DNA of 64,000 bases, from positions 694,145 to 758,144 of the forward strand of contig CABFPE010000339.1 of the NCBI GenBank assembly GCA_900660155.1, read 5' to 3'. Under the pieces are notes generated by a model. That model did no database searches and was not told the DNA's origin. It saw only the letters and a list, made by a program, of their open reading frames with translations. Positions 24,035-35,999 of the stretch are shown here, piece by piece. Origin of the DNA: Hofstenia miamia (lineage: Eukaryota; Xenacoelomorpha; Acoela; Hofsteniidae). Position 1 is the stretch's first letter; every line of letters begins with the position of its first letter. Made by a program: the position numbers and the translations under genes.

Positions 24035-25645
24035 GAAACAATGTAAACAATTTTTAGTTTTACTCCAGGATTTGCAAAATCTCGGTTTGCAAGCTGTATA
24101 TTGGTTTTTTGGCTTTCAAAAACACTCTGCAAAAAACTGAAACTTCGAGTAACACATACTGGTTTTGTGAACAAAGCCGAACATTACAGATTGTCCATGG
24201 ATCTTTATCTGTAAATTCGATCTGTGGATCTCGAGAATATTTGTGGATCCAAAATCTTAGTTCAATAGTCGGGGCTCCTATAGTAATTATAGAAATCGCT
24301 GCTGAATAGGACGCAGCAGGCGTTAGTATTGACATTAATACAAACGAATTTTTTTCTGCATATAAAGATATGGTGTAAATTTTTCAAGTTATATGCTATA
24401 TTCAACTTTAGGAATCATTAGATTTCGGGTTGGATATGAGCTGGCATTTTATCTAAAGAATTATATTTAGCGGTTAATAAGCCCACTGCTAATGAACTCA
24501 TAATGAATTTTTTACAAATAAGGATACATTCAAAATTAGAGCACAGCTTTCTAAAACGCTAAAACATAAACTATTCTATTGTTCAAAAATGTGTCGTTCT
24601 TCTTATTTTTTATCAACATTTCTGCATTTTACTATCGAAAATACTGCGGTATCGGAAAATACCATNTCACGATTCGCAAAAACTCGATTTGCAGGCTGTA
24701 TATTGGTTTTTTGGCTTTCAAAAAATTCTGGAAAAAACTGCTCCATCGAGTAACACATACTTACGTTGTGAACAAAAGCTGAAAATTGCAGACTTTTCCA
24801 TGAGTCTGGATCTGGAAATGCGATTCTTGCATCTCGGGAATATTTCGTGGATCCAAAATTTTAGTTTAATATTAGGGTCTACTATAGAATAATTATAGAA
24901 AATTGTTGCTGAATTAAATGCAGCAGGCGTTAATATTGACATTAATACAAACTAAGTTATCTTTGCATATGAAGATATGTTGTAAATCTTTCAAGTTATA
25001 TGCTTTACTTATCTTTAGGAAACAATGTAAACAATTTTTAGTTTTACTCCAGGATTTGCAAAAACTCGGTTTGCAAGCTGTATATTGGTTTTTTGGCTTT
25101 CAAAAACACTCTGCAAAAAACTGAAACTTCGAGTAACACATACTGGTTTTGTGAACAAAGCCGAACATTACAGATTGTCCATGGATCTTTATCTGTAAAT
25201 TCGATCTGTGGATCTCGAGAATATTTGTGGATCCAAAATCTTAGTTCAATAGTCGGGGCTCCTATAGTAATTATAGAAATCGCTGCTGAATAGGACGCAG
25301 CAGGCGTTAGTATTGACATTAATACAAACGAATTTTTTTCTGCATATAAAGATATGGTGTAAATTTTTCAAGTTATATGCTATATTCAACTTTAGGAATC
25401 ATTAGATTTCGGGTTGGATATGAGCTGGCATTTTATCTAAAGAATTATATGTAGCGGTTAATAAACCCACTGGTAATGAAGTAATAATGAATTTTTTTAA
25501 AAATATGGCTACATTCAAATTTAGAGCTTAGCGTTCTAAAGCGTACATGATTTTGTTCAAAAATTTGTCATTCTTATTTTTTTATCACCATTTCTACATT
25601 TTACTATCGAAAATACTGCGGTATCGGAAAATACCATGGTATTGG
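24035..25645. repeat. Three-unit tandem array (A, B, C)
   Basis: Unit A begins at 24035, unit B at 24667 and unit C at 25019. A and C are offset by exactly 984 bp and look over 99% identical for about 415 bp (24035-24447 versus 25019-25431), then fall to roughly 80% up to the shared GGTATCGGAAAATACCAT near 24665 and 25637. B is homologous to the first part only, clearly more diverged, and carries the single N at 24666 at its left edge. Every unit has GTGGATCC words and a minus-strand frame starting MSILTPAA (91 codons in A and C, 74 in B). I do not recognise that frame and doubt it is a gene. Confidence 0.85.
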
Positions 25646-26638
25646 AGTTGGTACGGCATTCCACCAAGCCCTACTCATTTTGTTGTATATTTCATTATAC
25701 TAACTGCCTTTCTTGGACGACTTGCTTTTAGTAATCCGTGGATCAGTGGAAATCTCATGGATTGATCCATAAGAATTCTATGGACCCGGAATGAATCTGG
25801 ATCCAAACAAATCAATTCATAAACAAGTATGGAAAATTGCCCTTAATGCAAGAACGAGTTGATCATCAAATTTGTTTCTTAGCTACCCAACTTTGGTCTA
25901 GCAAATCAAAAAATTCAAAAAATGTTTTGGCAAGCATCCTAAGACTGGGCATACAATGTCCTGAAATAACAATTATTTTAATATGATTTGCAGGATTCGC
26001 ACTAGACTTGGGTCAAAATTTTCTACCCTCTCCATTTTGGCTTCATGTGTGGGAATAGTCATAGTAATAAATGGTCGATTATTTATTCATTGTTGATCTA
26101 CAATGCTGTGATTTATATATTTTCCTTTGTTGTTTATTAGACACAATATACTTGTTTTGATAATTTTATTTGGTAGATAAAAAATCCACTATATTGAATG
26201 GTTAAGAACAGTAATAACAGTGATCGTGAGCACATATTAAAACGTTCCATGCTTAAAGCCCACCATTTACTGTTTCTAAAAAACAAGACTGGCTGATAAA
26301 AACAACCAGCATCTAGGTTACAATATAGTTCTAAAAATATTATTAAAGATTTGCATTTTTAGCATGTGATCTCTGCATTCCAAATGATGTTCATTGCAAT
26401 GTCCTGTCATTTACAAAAAAAACATACAAAAGTTTGTATAACAGACTTAAGTTTTGGTCGAATTTGAAAACATTCAGCATGCAAAGCAGAAATATTCCTT
26501 ACAAACTATAACATAAAATTCAGGAATTTACAGTTGTTCATATTTGACAAATTCCGACCCATTTGTAATAGATTGTTTGATGCACTTTTGATGTATCAGA
26601 GGTTTTCATTTAATTTATAGTGTTGAATTTTTGTGCAG
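25646..26638. other. Non-coding stretch
   Basis: TGGATC words continue to about 25800 beside the tandem array; the remainder is unassigned. Confidence 0.5.
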
Positions 26639-26980
26639 GAAAGGAAACACGTAGTTCATGTGTACATTGAAAAGCTTATTTCATTTATAAAACCAGATAA
26701 CAAAACTATTGTTTCTATAGGCATGTTTTCAGATGGGTTAGCAGCACAATTTAAGAATCGTTTCTTGTTTTCTAATCTAAACTGACTTAAAATGGTTTAT
26801 GAGCTTGAGCGATTTGAGGGAAATTTCTTTGCCAATTCCCATTGCAAAGTGCCAGTTGATGGACTACGTCTTAGGTTAATGCTGAGCATTTTGTGCAAGC
26901 ATACAACATTTCAATTGTAAAATCAATTCTATTAAAATCTAGTAAAATAATGACAAAAGCCGAATTTTTTATCGGCAACG
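26639..26980 (+). pseudogene. Fragment of an uncharacterised transposon-type protein (SDG..QFKNRF motif)
   Basis: The plus frame from 26639 reads ERKHVVHVYIEKLISFIK, then GMFSDGLAAQFKNRFLFSNL, a stop, then FEGNFFANSHCKVPVDG. This matches a pattern I know from multicopy invertebrate proteins: SDGA.SQ(F/Y)KN...F.NL followed some 30 residues later by FFAT.HGKG..DG.GG. Here HGKG has become HCKV and GG is lost. In another frame, NAEHFVQAYNISIVKSILL (about 26884-26940) looks like the next block. The family is dispersed and transposon-like, but I cannot name its superfamily. TTTTGTGCAG just before 26639 resembles a splice acceptor. The fragment is broken by a stop and a frameshift. Confidence 0.5.
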
Positions 26981-27024
26981 GAAAAATGTTCTCACTCAGG
27001 AACACCACCATGTGGTGCCCACAG

Positions 27025-27345
27025 TAATTCTCGACGGTTTCCAAAAATTGAACTCGGTTTCAGCTTCAGTTTTCTTACACCCTAAAAACGAGGTTTCGTT
27101 TTCGGATTCAATTTTCTCAGCTAGCTACATTTGGTATTACATAACACTAAATTTCGTTGCTAATCAATTAAACACAATTACAATTCAACTTGCATGTATT
27201 TTGGCGTTTGCACCAAGAATACTGCATTATTTCTTAGAAATAGCATTCTAAGCAACTTTCTGTTAAAAGCGAAACCTCTCAATTCGGTTTTGGTTTTGAG
27301 TGAAAATTGCGATTTCGATTTTTTTCGCTATGCCGCCGAGCACTA
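27025..27345. mobile_element. Complete non-autonomous hAT-like element (321 bp)
   Basis: The left end TAATTCTCGACGG pairs with the reverse complement of the right end, TAGTGCTCGGCGG. A perfect 8-bp duplication GCCCACAG flanks it at 27017-27024 and 27346-27353. Both subterminal regions are built of TCGGTTT/CGGTTTC-like words. No coding potential. It lies immediately after the transposon-protein fragment at 26639-26980 but carries its own target duplication, so it is a separate insertion. Confidence 0.8.
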
Positions 27346-27353
27346 GCCCACAG

Positions 27354-28099
27354 ATTCATTTGAAGTTGAGTACAGTCGAGTGAGCAAATGCATTAATTTA
27401 AAAAAACAGATAAAACAAGTTGCACTTCTTCTGACATATTTCTGACATAATATGCATTATAATGTGTCTATTCATGTATTTTATTAATATTACGTGACAA
27501 ATATAAAACGAATAATTCTGTTTTCTTGTGCTGATATATTTCACCGTTCCAATAAAATATACTTCACGTTAATAATTTTGCTAATAAATTCCTAACCTCA
27601 AATATTTTTTCTGAATTTGCCCATATTTTATAAATCATTTTCACACGTATCCCATCATTTACATTTCTCATGGTTGTTGCTAAAATCATATAAGTAGAAT
27701 ATGTTGAAATCAAAGCTAATTAGTAGCTTAGATATATGATCATCATTATGTAAAAAACACATGACTTAAAACTCATCCACTTCAAGATCTTTTACAAAAT
27801 CAAAGACAAAACTGAAGAACCAAATTCACAGATGTCCCATCACTTACACATGTTACACCCAATAAATTCAAAGCCCTAAGTTAAAAGATAATAAACTTTA
27901 TACCATGTGAGAGCCTACAACATTCTCTATCACAAAAATCATAATATGCTAGAAAAGCAGCAAATTTGTGTGCATTGCACACAAGAAGCTATTCCAACTG
28001 TCCCATTATTATTTATGGACATACCCATATGCAATCAATTAAAATCTTTTTGCTGTTAGTTGTTACTTGGTTTAATGTTTACCACCCTCAAGATCGTAC
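27354..28099. other. Non-coding stretch
   Basis: Nothing recognised between the hAT-like element and the LINE remnants. Confidence 0.5.
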
Positions 28100-28640
28100 T
28101 TATTAAACCTTCTTATTTCTGGAGAAAACCTCAACACTAGCATAGCGCACATATTTACTGCATTTGTACTTTACTGCGCATTAAATGCAGACTTCTGCTG
28201 TACCTCCCTTACTCTCCTCAAGTATTCTTTCCTTCGTTTTGCCTTTTTCCTCATAATATATCACGTCCATGTACTTGTTTAATCAATTTCGATTCCACTA
28301 TTTGTCCTCTATCTTTCTCCCGGTACATCTGCTGCTGATAAGTGTAACTGTTCCACACTTACATGTACATGTACTTAATACAAACTTCAGACCAGTTTTA
28401 CTTGCCTTTTTCAATGAATCGCTTACTTCTGCAATATCTTCTTTGAACTAGCAACCAAATACCATATATGACTCACAACTCTACCATTCTTCTACCATTC
28501 CTTAAAGCTTGGTTTGATTAGGATTAAGAAGACTACTACGAGTAATTGTACTAAGGTGCTAAACTTCAACCTGTGATAATCTATATAAGCACATTCACAT
28601 TTCATTTCCTAGGTACCCAACCCGATTCTGTGAAACTCCA
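28100..28640 (-). mobile_element. R2/R4-like LINE remnant, copy 2 (RT motif C region)
   Basis: Directly downstream, in the same orientation, a second copy of the motif-C region appears: FKEDIAEVSDSLKKASK, then TGLKFVLSTC (about 28345-28445). It parallels the GYMDVLKL / GLEFELGKCA region of the copy at 30.1 kb, and the sequences just before it (LNPNQTKL versus LNPSHRKT) also match. It fades out near 28100. Either two insertions of one family or a local duplication would explain the arrangement. Confidence 0.45.
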
Positions 28641-30370
28641 TTGGTCTCCAGTGCTTGTAGTCTAGGCATACTCATTTCTAAGTTTATCTTATTAATGCCT
28701 ATCCTTCTCACAGTTTCACGCTGAATTGAGTTTAAGCCTGGGAAACTCACTGGGCTTTGCGGAGCCAAGAGCTTTTGTCAATTGCCGTCTTCAGCACTAC
28801 CACTTCACCAAACTCCTCCACGTATCTCCTATTTTTCTTGCTTGCTGCTGCTGCTGCTAATACTCCAAATACTGCTAAGACTATTTAAGCCCTTTTCAAC
28901 TTTCACAGTCTCTACTTGTTCTGACAACTTCCTATGCCTTTCTTAGCTTTTTCTTTGCTTTCTGCATTCCTGTGCTTTGGTACAACTATGCTTATAACCG
29001 TTCTCTTTTTTCCTCATTATCTACAACTACTGTGTCTAACCTTCTTGTTTTAATCACTTTAAAAGACTGTAAATTATGCTGAAGTCCCACAGTATCTTAA
29101 TTTTTCTATTAATGTTAGCGCATGCTGCCTGCTCAATCACTAAAACACCATATTAATTTATGTCACTGTCCAAATTTCTTACTTTTTATCTACCATTACC
29201 ACGTCTAGTCTCTTTGTCTCAATAACCTTGCTAGTCTGTTTTTTTTGAAGTCATGCAGTATCTTAACCTTCTCATTCTCTATGACTCTCTGTGATTTATG
29301 CTCAATCTACTTATCTTCTGCATCTAACTCACGCTGCCTGCTGAAGCTCTGAGAGTACTATTTTCCCCCCTTATCATTCCTGAACTTATACTCCATTTGC
29401 GCAAACTTTTCACGTCTTACAATCTAATTTTCTACTGTCTATATCTATTTCTTACATAGATGCGCTGCCATTATCAGTGCTTCTGTTTCTCCCTTCAATC
29501 CTGCTCACTTCTTTGTCACACATTTCTGTATTCCTCCTACAGCATTCTCCTTGCATTCCCTTCTGTTTGCTTGTCTGTTTCTATCCTAATCTGATACACA
29601 TTTGTTTCTTTCTCTTCTTCTCTAAATCCATGCTGACCTTCAGTAATGATCCCTTAGTTTGTTTTTCTACATATTTCCTTAGTACTAGTACTTTTGCTTC
29701 AACGTCTACCTCAACGCTGAGCAGTGGCTTTCCCTCGTTTGTAAAGTCTCATGTACAGGATATCAACACTTCCATTTATGTTGAATGCTTTCTCCGCTCC
29801 AGTAACTTCCTGGTCTTCTTGTCTTGCTCCCTTTCTCATTTTTATTTTACCTAACTATCCATGTAATGGCTGCCTAATTCTGATCTGCACATTTGATGCT
29901 GTGTTCTGTAGTACATTCCTTGCGTCCACTTGTATTCTTTCCTTAGCCTCATCTTCATTTCCTCATGATCTGTTCTATCTCTCTACTACTCGTAAGTTCT
30001 AGTACCCTTCCTTGACCTCCTCAATATTTTGCCTGTGCTCGTCCTCAACACAACTCCATCTGTACACTTTCTGCTGTCATTGCTGCACACTTTCCTAATT
30101 CAAATTCCAACCCAGACTCTCTACTTTCCTTCTCTAGTATCTCCACTTGCTTCTACAACATCTTCCTCGAACATGCATTTAGCTTCAGAACGTCCATGTA
30201 TCCTATTTGACTCACTACTCCATCATTCTCTTCCAACTTATACACTATGCCGCCTCCTTTAGTCTTTCTGTGGCTAGGATTAAGCTAGCTAAAACAGTAG
30301 TGATGCTAAACTGTCTCCCTGGAATGTACTCCACCTAAACCTCAGCCTATGCCCATCTTTCATAGTGCAA
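28640..30370 (-). mobile_element. R2/R4-like LINE remnant, copy 1
   Basis: Minus-strand blocks in order: GYMDVLKLNACSRKML (about 30155-30205), equivalent to the YMDD..L.A.S motif C of the RT with the second D changed to V; GLEFELGKCAAMTAES (about 30070-30120), matching G.EFGL.KCA; MKMRLRKEYKWTQG (about 29940-29985), the thumb; and RTVISIVVPKHRNAESKEK (about 28965-29025), the C-terminal IDVAVP..KE.EK block. RRYVEEFGEVVVLKTAIDKS (about 28770-28835) corresponds to the last conserved helix. The plus-strand reading frames here, such as the 125-codon one at 29477-29854, are antisense artefacts of this purine-rich coding strand. Many stops; dead. Confidence 0.6.
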
Positions 30371-30371
30371 T

Positions 30372-30382
30372 ACTATTATTAC

Positions 30383-30419
<37 letters not shown>

Positions 30420-30420
30420 A
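30372..30420. repeat. ATT microsatellite
   Basis: ATT run directly at the upstream edge of the minus-strand LINE remnant 28640-30370. The complementary AAT array also sits in the LINE fragment at 5.2 kb, so this family may be prone to carrying it. Confidence 0.9.
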
Positions 30421-33400
30421 ACAGCGATTCAAAATATGTATTGACTTTCAGGTTGAAAAAAACAAGTATGATAAATATTTGTCAACATGTTTGATTGATT
30501 TTCGAAATTAGAAAGTTGCTAAAGACATTAAATGCAGAGATTTTAAGCTTCATTAGAGATTATTCATGTTCAACATGGGTGCAATTGCAGCATTGATAGT
30601 GCGCCTAAGGTTATATAAGTCGAATTCAACATTTATAAATTTAAGTAGCTCATATGGCGACATCTAGCGTTAAGTAAATGCATTATTAGAAAATGCAGAA
30701 TTCATTTATTGCCATAAACAAAAATTACTGATTTTGAAAGCCGAAAATTTTCTTGCTTATTGAGAGGCATTGACAAAATGATTCTAAGAATTAAGGTTAT
30801 ATGAAACTTATATCGTACATTAGCAATGCTCTTACATCATAGTTCGAGTTTTAACAAATTATAAAATGCTTAGAAAAAAATTGCGTTCACAAAAAATTAA
30901 AATTATTTAAAGTCGGTATATTTGCTTTAGCTTTGTAAAACGGTTAAAGGAATGTCGTAATCAGCAACAATTCAAATTCTACAAACATGCAAATTATTTG
31001 TTAAGAGGCTTTCCGTTTCACAAACATGTTATGTATAGGTGAGCCTACCAATATATACTTCTTTCACTCAATTGAAATTCAAGGTGTGATAATTTAATGC
31101 CCGAGAATTCAAGTTTTTCAAAATATCTGAAATGTCCATTATTTCGAACCCCGCTAACACTAATTTGGGTCGAGTAACTATTTGTCGTATTTTCCATAGC
31201 ATTCAGTTTTCCGGATTGTTTCTGTTTTGGGGGATGCATAGGTTTTGGATTTGGTAACATGTTTGAGTGAAGATCCAAGGGAAATGTGAAGCAATATATG
31301 GCAAAAACTGTAACTCATTCTTCACTTTCCGGATTCATTCTTCATTTTTCGTGTTTCACCAGATAACCCTTCATCTTTCATGGTCATTCTTTACATATCA
31401 AAATCATTTTTCATTGATCAGATGAGATAAATTTTAATTTTTCAATTTTGACCTTAAACTTAGCTCTAACTATAAACCCTAGCCCAAAAGCCTCATTTAC
31501 ATTATTTCAGATATCTAAGCTTTATACTTAAGTCACAAATTGGTGCTTTCAAAACCAATTACCTAAATCCTAAACCTTAAACCAAAATATTAAACTTTTA
31601 TCCTAAGGGTAAGGATAAGTGAACCCAAAATTCCATTCCAAGATCAAGAACTGAGGATTTTTAGGGGTTAGGATTAGTGTTCTGAAAAACATTAAATAAT
31701 TGGATTTTGATATAAGGGTTAGACTCGGTGACCTTGAAAATGTCATGTAAATGTCAAGAACTGACAGTTTAAGTAAGAAATCTGATGAATGACGCTGAGA
31801 GGAAAAATGCACACCTTGCAAGATCAAATGTGCCTTTACAGGGTGAATTACCTCGGGTTTAGAAAAGAGGAGAAAGTCATTGGACAATGTGCTCCTGGCT
31901 TGCCTCTAGCTCCATCCAAAAGGAGGAACAAATCTAGCGCAAATTGGTCAGTTTTTCCATTCTTCATAAAAAATCAGGTTCCACGCCCATTCTTTGCAAT
32001 GTCTCAGGAACTAATGCAGGGTTAGAATACTACCTTGCCCTCTGGCTTATGAGAGTTGGCATGCTGAGTTCAAAAGTTCAATAGTTTAAATAATCTTCAA
32101 AACCTAATAGACTCTTACCAGAACCTTAATCACAGTCCATTCCTCATCATTACAGTTAGCAAACAAAAAATAAATTCCTCAAACCTATTTTGAGCAGGAA
32201 AGAATAATAACTGCGGCACTTAGGAAATGGGAGTTTGAGAATATTGTGTGAAACTCATACAAATAATCCAATTAGATTTTCAAAATTAACGCCAAATCCA
32301 TGTTATTGATAAACCTATCCCTTTAACCCACATCACAAGATTGCAGGTGTCTTTTGAAACTACTTGTTTGCACGAACAGGTATATTTGATATTTGTTCTG
32401 TTAAAGAAGTTCATTGCAATTGCAAATAGGGGCTCAATTAATGTGCAAGGTTGCTTGCTGTTGTTAGCTTTTTCTAAGAGCTATTACTCCATATCGTTGG
32501 CTGACAGGTGGCTTGGGGCTGAAACAAAACCAGCATCTTCTCTTGATTCGCTTGAGGCTTGATTATTTATACCTATAGTGTCCCAGTAAACTTTGCAAGA
32601 GCTGCATTATATAAACCTAATCATACAACTAAAATCTATTTTTTGTATGCAAGATAATTTTTCATTAACTAAAAAGTATTCCTTGGTTGTTTTCAGAAGG
32701 TCGTAAAATTGGAAATAAGTTGCATTGAGCATTATATATTTACACAAAACCAAACTAAGTTACCCTCACAAAAACGTTAGGGTTTTAAGGTATCTATGAT
32801 TAAATAAAACCAGAGAACCCCTAAAATAGGGTTTAGAAATATATACTTAATCCCAAGAGTTTCTTATAAGGGTTAGAGCTAAGGATGTTCTGACCAGTGA
32901 ACCCTTTTGCTAGGAGATGCATCTCAAAATCAAATATTGTGGAATACCACAAAATAGACGTCTATTCTTCCAGTAAAAAGGGTTAGGCCAATATATGACT
33001 ATTTTGCCTTTCGTCCCCAGGGTTAGTAACTAGACAAAAACAAAGAATGTGAACTCTCTTTAGTTCTAGAGACATTAAAATTACAATTAAAAAAATGCTG
33101 TTTAAATATGATTAATATGGGAAAATTTATTGCTATGAACAAAGTATCTGTTGATGAACCTTTCTGTTTGATTGTTTCTCGCAAAATATATAAAATGTTG
33201 GAAAATTTTTGCACAACCGGTTGGTTATGTGCAAATTCATATCGTTTCCAAAACGCAACACTATGCATTTACTGACCACACCAAGTATTAACATCTGTTG
33301 AATTTAACAAATTCGAAGAAGGCATCTCAGTTAATTGCTTGCATATGTAGCCTTTATTCATTATATTGTGTACGTTGGAAAAGTAAGAAAATGCACGTAC

Positions 33401-33689
33401 TTAAGCTAAACACAGTCAATATATTTTGTTTTGCAACTTTAAACTCATATCGATTGAAATTAAACTAATTTCAAATAAAATTAAATCTATTAACTCTATT
33501 CTTCACAAGGGGAGGGGTAAATTTACCCTCCTTCATGTGAATTTTTATTAATAAGTTTTTTAAATCAAATGTGAAAGGTTGGCAGAACTTTTCACTGCAA
33601 AAAGTTTTGTTTTACACATTCTATTAAAATTTTAGGGCGAAAGTATTATGACTATTTTGTCAACGGTGATTAACATTTATTTTAATATA
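30421..33689. other. Non-coding stretch with scattered telomere-like words
   Basis: Between about 31480 and 33020 GGGTTAG or GGTTAG-type words (and CCTAAACC on the left) recur at irregular spacing, without forming an array. No gene recognised. Confidence 0.4.
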
Positions 33690-35870
33690 TAAATATAAAA
33701 ACAACAACAGCAACAAAACAACAACAATTTATTTCTTGTAAAGCGCATAACTAAAAAATAAATACTCTCATGCGCTAAAAAATGTATAAACGTCAAATGT
33801 TTAGGTCGCTTGTTTGCAGTACAAATAATCCATACTTCAACTTCTTCTTGAATTTATAGAGACACGTTTCATTTCTCAAATCCACAGGTAGCAAGTTAAA
33901 AAGTGTAGGGGCACACACAGTGAAAGAGTGATCATATGCCACAGATTTTGATCTTTTAATAATCGCCTTGTTTCTCATCGTTCTCGAATTAACGTGAATT
34001 GATACCAGCTCTACAAGATAGTTCGGAGCCAATCCATTCATGCAATTCCACATTAACAGACATATTTTATATTTAATTCGATAGTTTATTTTGAGCCAAT
34101 GGAGTCGATATATAGCAGGGCTGATGTGTGCACATTTATNNNNNNNNNNNNNNNNNNNNNNNNNNNNNNNNNNNNNNNNNNNNNNNNNNNNNNNNNNNNN
34201 NNNNNNNNNNNNNNNNNNNNNNNNNNNNNNNNNNNNNNNNNNNNNNNNNNNNNNNNNNNNNNNNNNNNNNNNNNNNNNNNNNNNNNNNNNNNNNNNNNNN
34301 NNNNNNNNNNNNNNNNNNNNNNNNNNNNNNNNNNNNNNNNNNNNNNNNNNNNNNNNNNNNNNNNNNNNNNNNNNNNNNNNNNNNNNNNNNNNNNNNNNNN
34401 NNNNNNNNNNNNNNNNNNNNNNNNNNNNNNNNNNNNNNNNNNNNNNNNNNNNNNNNNNNNNNNNNNNNNNNNNNNNNNNNNNNNNNNNNNNNNNNNNNNN
34501 NNNNNNNNNNNNNNNNNNNNNNNGGTTTCTTGACATCGTTGCTTAGAATTGAAAATAATCATTTCGGTTTTGTCACCATTTAGACATTGATAAGCGCTGG
34601 GTAGTAAAGGTTTGAAGTCATTAACAATTGTCTTTGAATTTTCAATTACAGAAAGTGCTTCGTGAGAAGAGTCCTTAAAACAGAGGAGGAATTGAGTATC
34701 ATCTGCATAAAGGTAGTGTTGAAAGACTAATTCATTTAGATTATGACTAATGAAAGCATTGTATGTAATGAATAGAAGCGGTCCCAGGATTGATCCCTGT
34801 GGGACACCTGAGGTCGCTGAGCTTGTCCGTGAAATTGAATCTTGCCATTTAACATAATTGCTTCTGCCACAGAGATATGATCGTATCCATTTGAGAACAG
34901 AACCCTTGAGACCACAACTTTCAAGGATCCAAAACAGAAGCTCATGATTCACTAGATCAAAAGCGGAACTTTGGTCAACTAATGTGAGCAGCACCCAAAA
35001 ACCATTCTTCTTCGCTTTCAAGATATCATTTTTAATGCGTATCATAACAGTTTCCACTGAGTGATTTTTCCTATATGCTGATTCCCGCGAGGGTAGTATA
35101 TCATATTTCTTAAAAACGAGGTAATCTGATTACTCACTGCTTTTTCAATAATCTTTGAAAGAATTTGGAGATTCGCAATGGGACGAAATCCATGCACAGT
35201 ATTTTGACTGTTTGAGGATTGTTTTAAGATAGGCGTTGTGACACTCAGTTTGGCCATTTTTGGGAATTCACCACTTTGTAGAGACAGATTAACATTCTTA
35301 GTAATAATCGGAAGGCAGCAACGAAGAAAAAACTTCGTTTTTGATGTGCTTCTTGGGGAATACGTCCAATTCACAGGTTATAGATTTAAGTGAATTGATA
35401 ATCTTTTCAACCTCCAGGTGTGACACGAAGGAATTGTGAGAATTCATGCTGAGAATATGATATCCACTCAAGATGTTTTCGAGGTTAGTCTGATTTTTAG
35501 CAAAACGTGAATAATGATTATTTACCTTTCCATCAAAGTGTACTTTGAAATCATTCGAAGTAATATCAGACTTCAGTTTGGCTTCTCCAGCCTTGCTTAA
35601 TTCACTTAGTACACGATAGACTTTCTTCGAATTTCCTTGAAATGAGTTAAACTTATTTTTGAAGTAATTCTGCATCTTCGCAATGGAGAGTCCAACTACA
35701 GAATTTCTAAGACGAATATAATCGGATCGAGATTGATTGCTTTGTGACTTCAAGTAATATCGTTCAGCTTTCCTTCGTCTTGCTCTGAGTATCTTTATCT
35801 CGGAATCGAACCAGGCGTTCCCATAGTGGAGCTGTCTAACATAGATATTCCGGACTAGTGCAAATGAGCA
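33690..35870 (-). mobile_element. CR1/Jockey-group LINE remnant, 5'-truncated, interrupted by a gap
   Basis: Decayed non-LTR retrotransposon on the minus strand. From 35870 downward the translation gives the pre-RT region (AWFDSEIKILRARRRKAERY, then 35298-35753), a segment resembling the RT N-terminal region (about 35042-35374, including FRPIANLQILSKIIEKAV), and the palm domain (34524-35057) with SAFDLVNHELL, GVPQGSILGPLLF and the catalytic YADD. After the N gap at 34140-34523, the C-terminal segment 33793-34139 contains RLHWLKINYRIKYKICLL and LAPNYL, typical of CR1/L2/Jockey-like ORF2 ends. The frame shifts at least twice (near 35300-35370 and 35042-35057), so the element is dead although the YADD remains. 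No endonuclease domain is present, so it is 5'-truncated near 35870. A TTGTTG-type simple tail lies near 33700-33730. The clade assignment is from general motif resemblance only. Confidence 0.85.
34140..34523. other. 384-N assembly gap within a LINE
   Basis: Removes the thumb part of the ORF2 of the LINE at 33690-35870. The odd length suggests an estimated rather than a default gap size. Confidence 0.95.
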
Positions 35871-35999
35871 TTTTGAAATTATCTTTTCAATTTTTGTAAT
35901 CTTTTATTGAATTTAAATCGGTGCTAATATTTATAGCTTAATCTTATTTCATCTCTTTGTATTCTTTTATAGAACTTAAGTATTCATTATTTTTACTAT

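Noticed and set aside
29477-29854. 125-codon plus-strand frame
   Set aside because: It is antisense to a LINE remnant whose purine-rich coding strand leaves few stops on the opposite strand.
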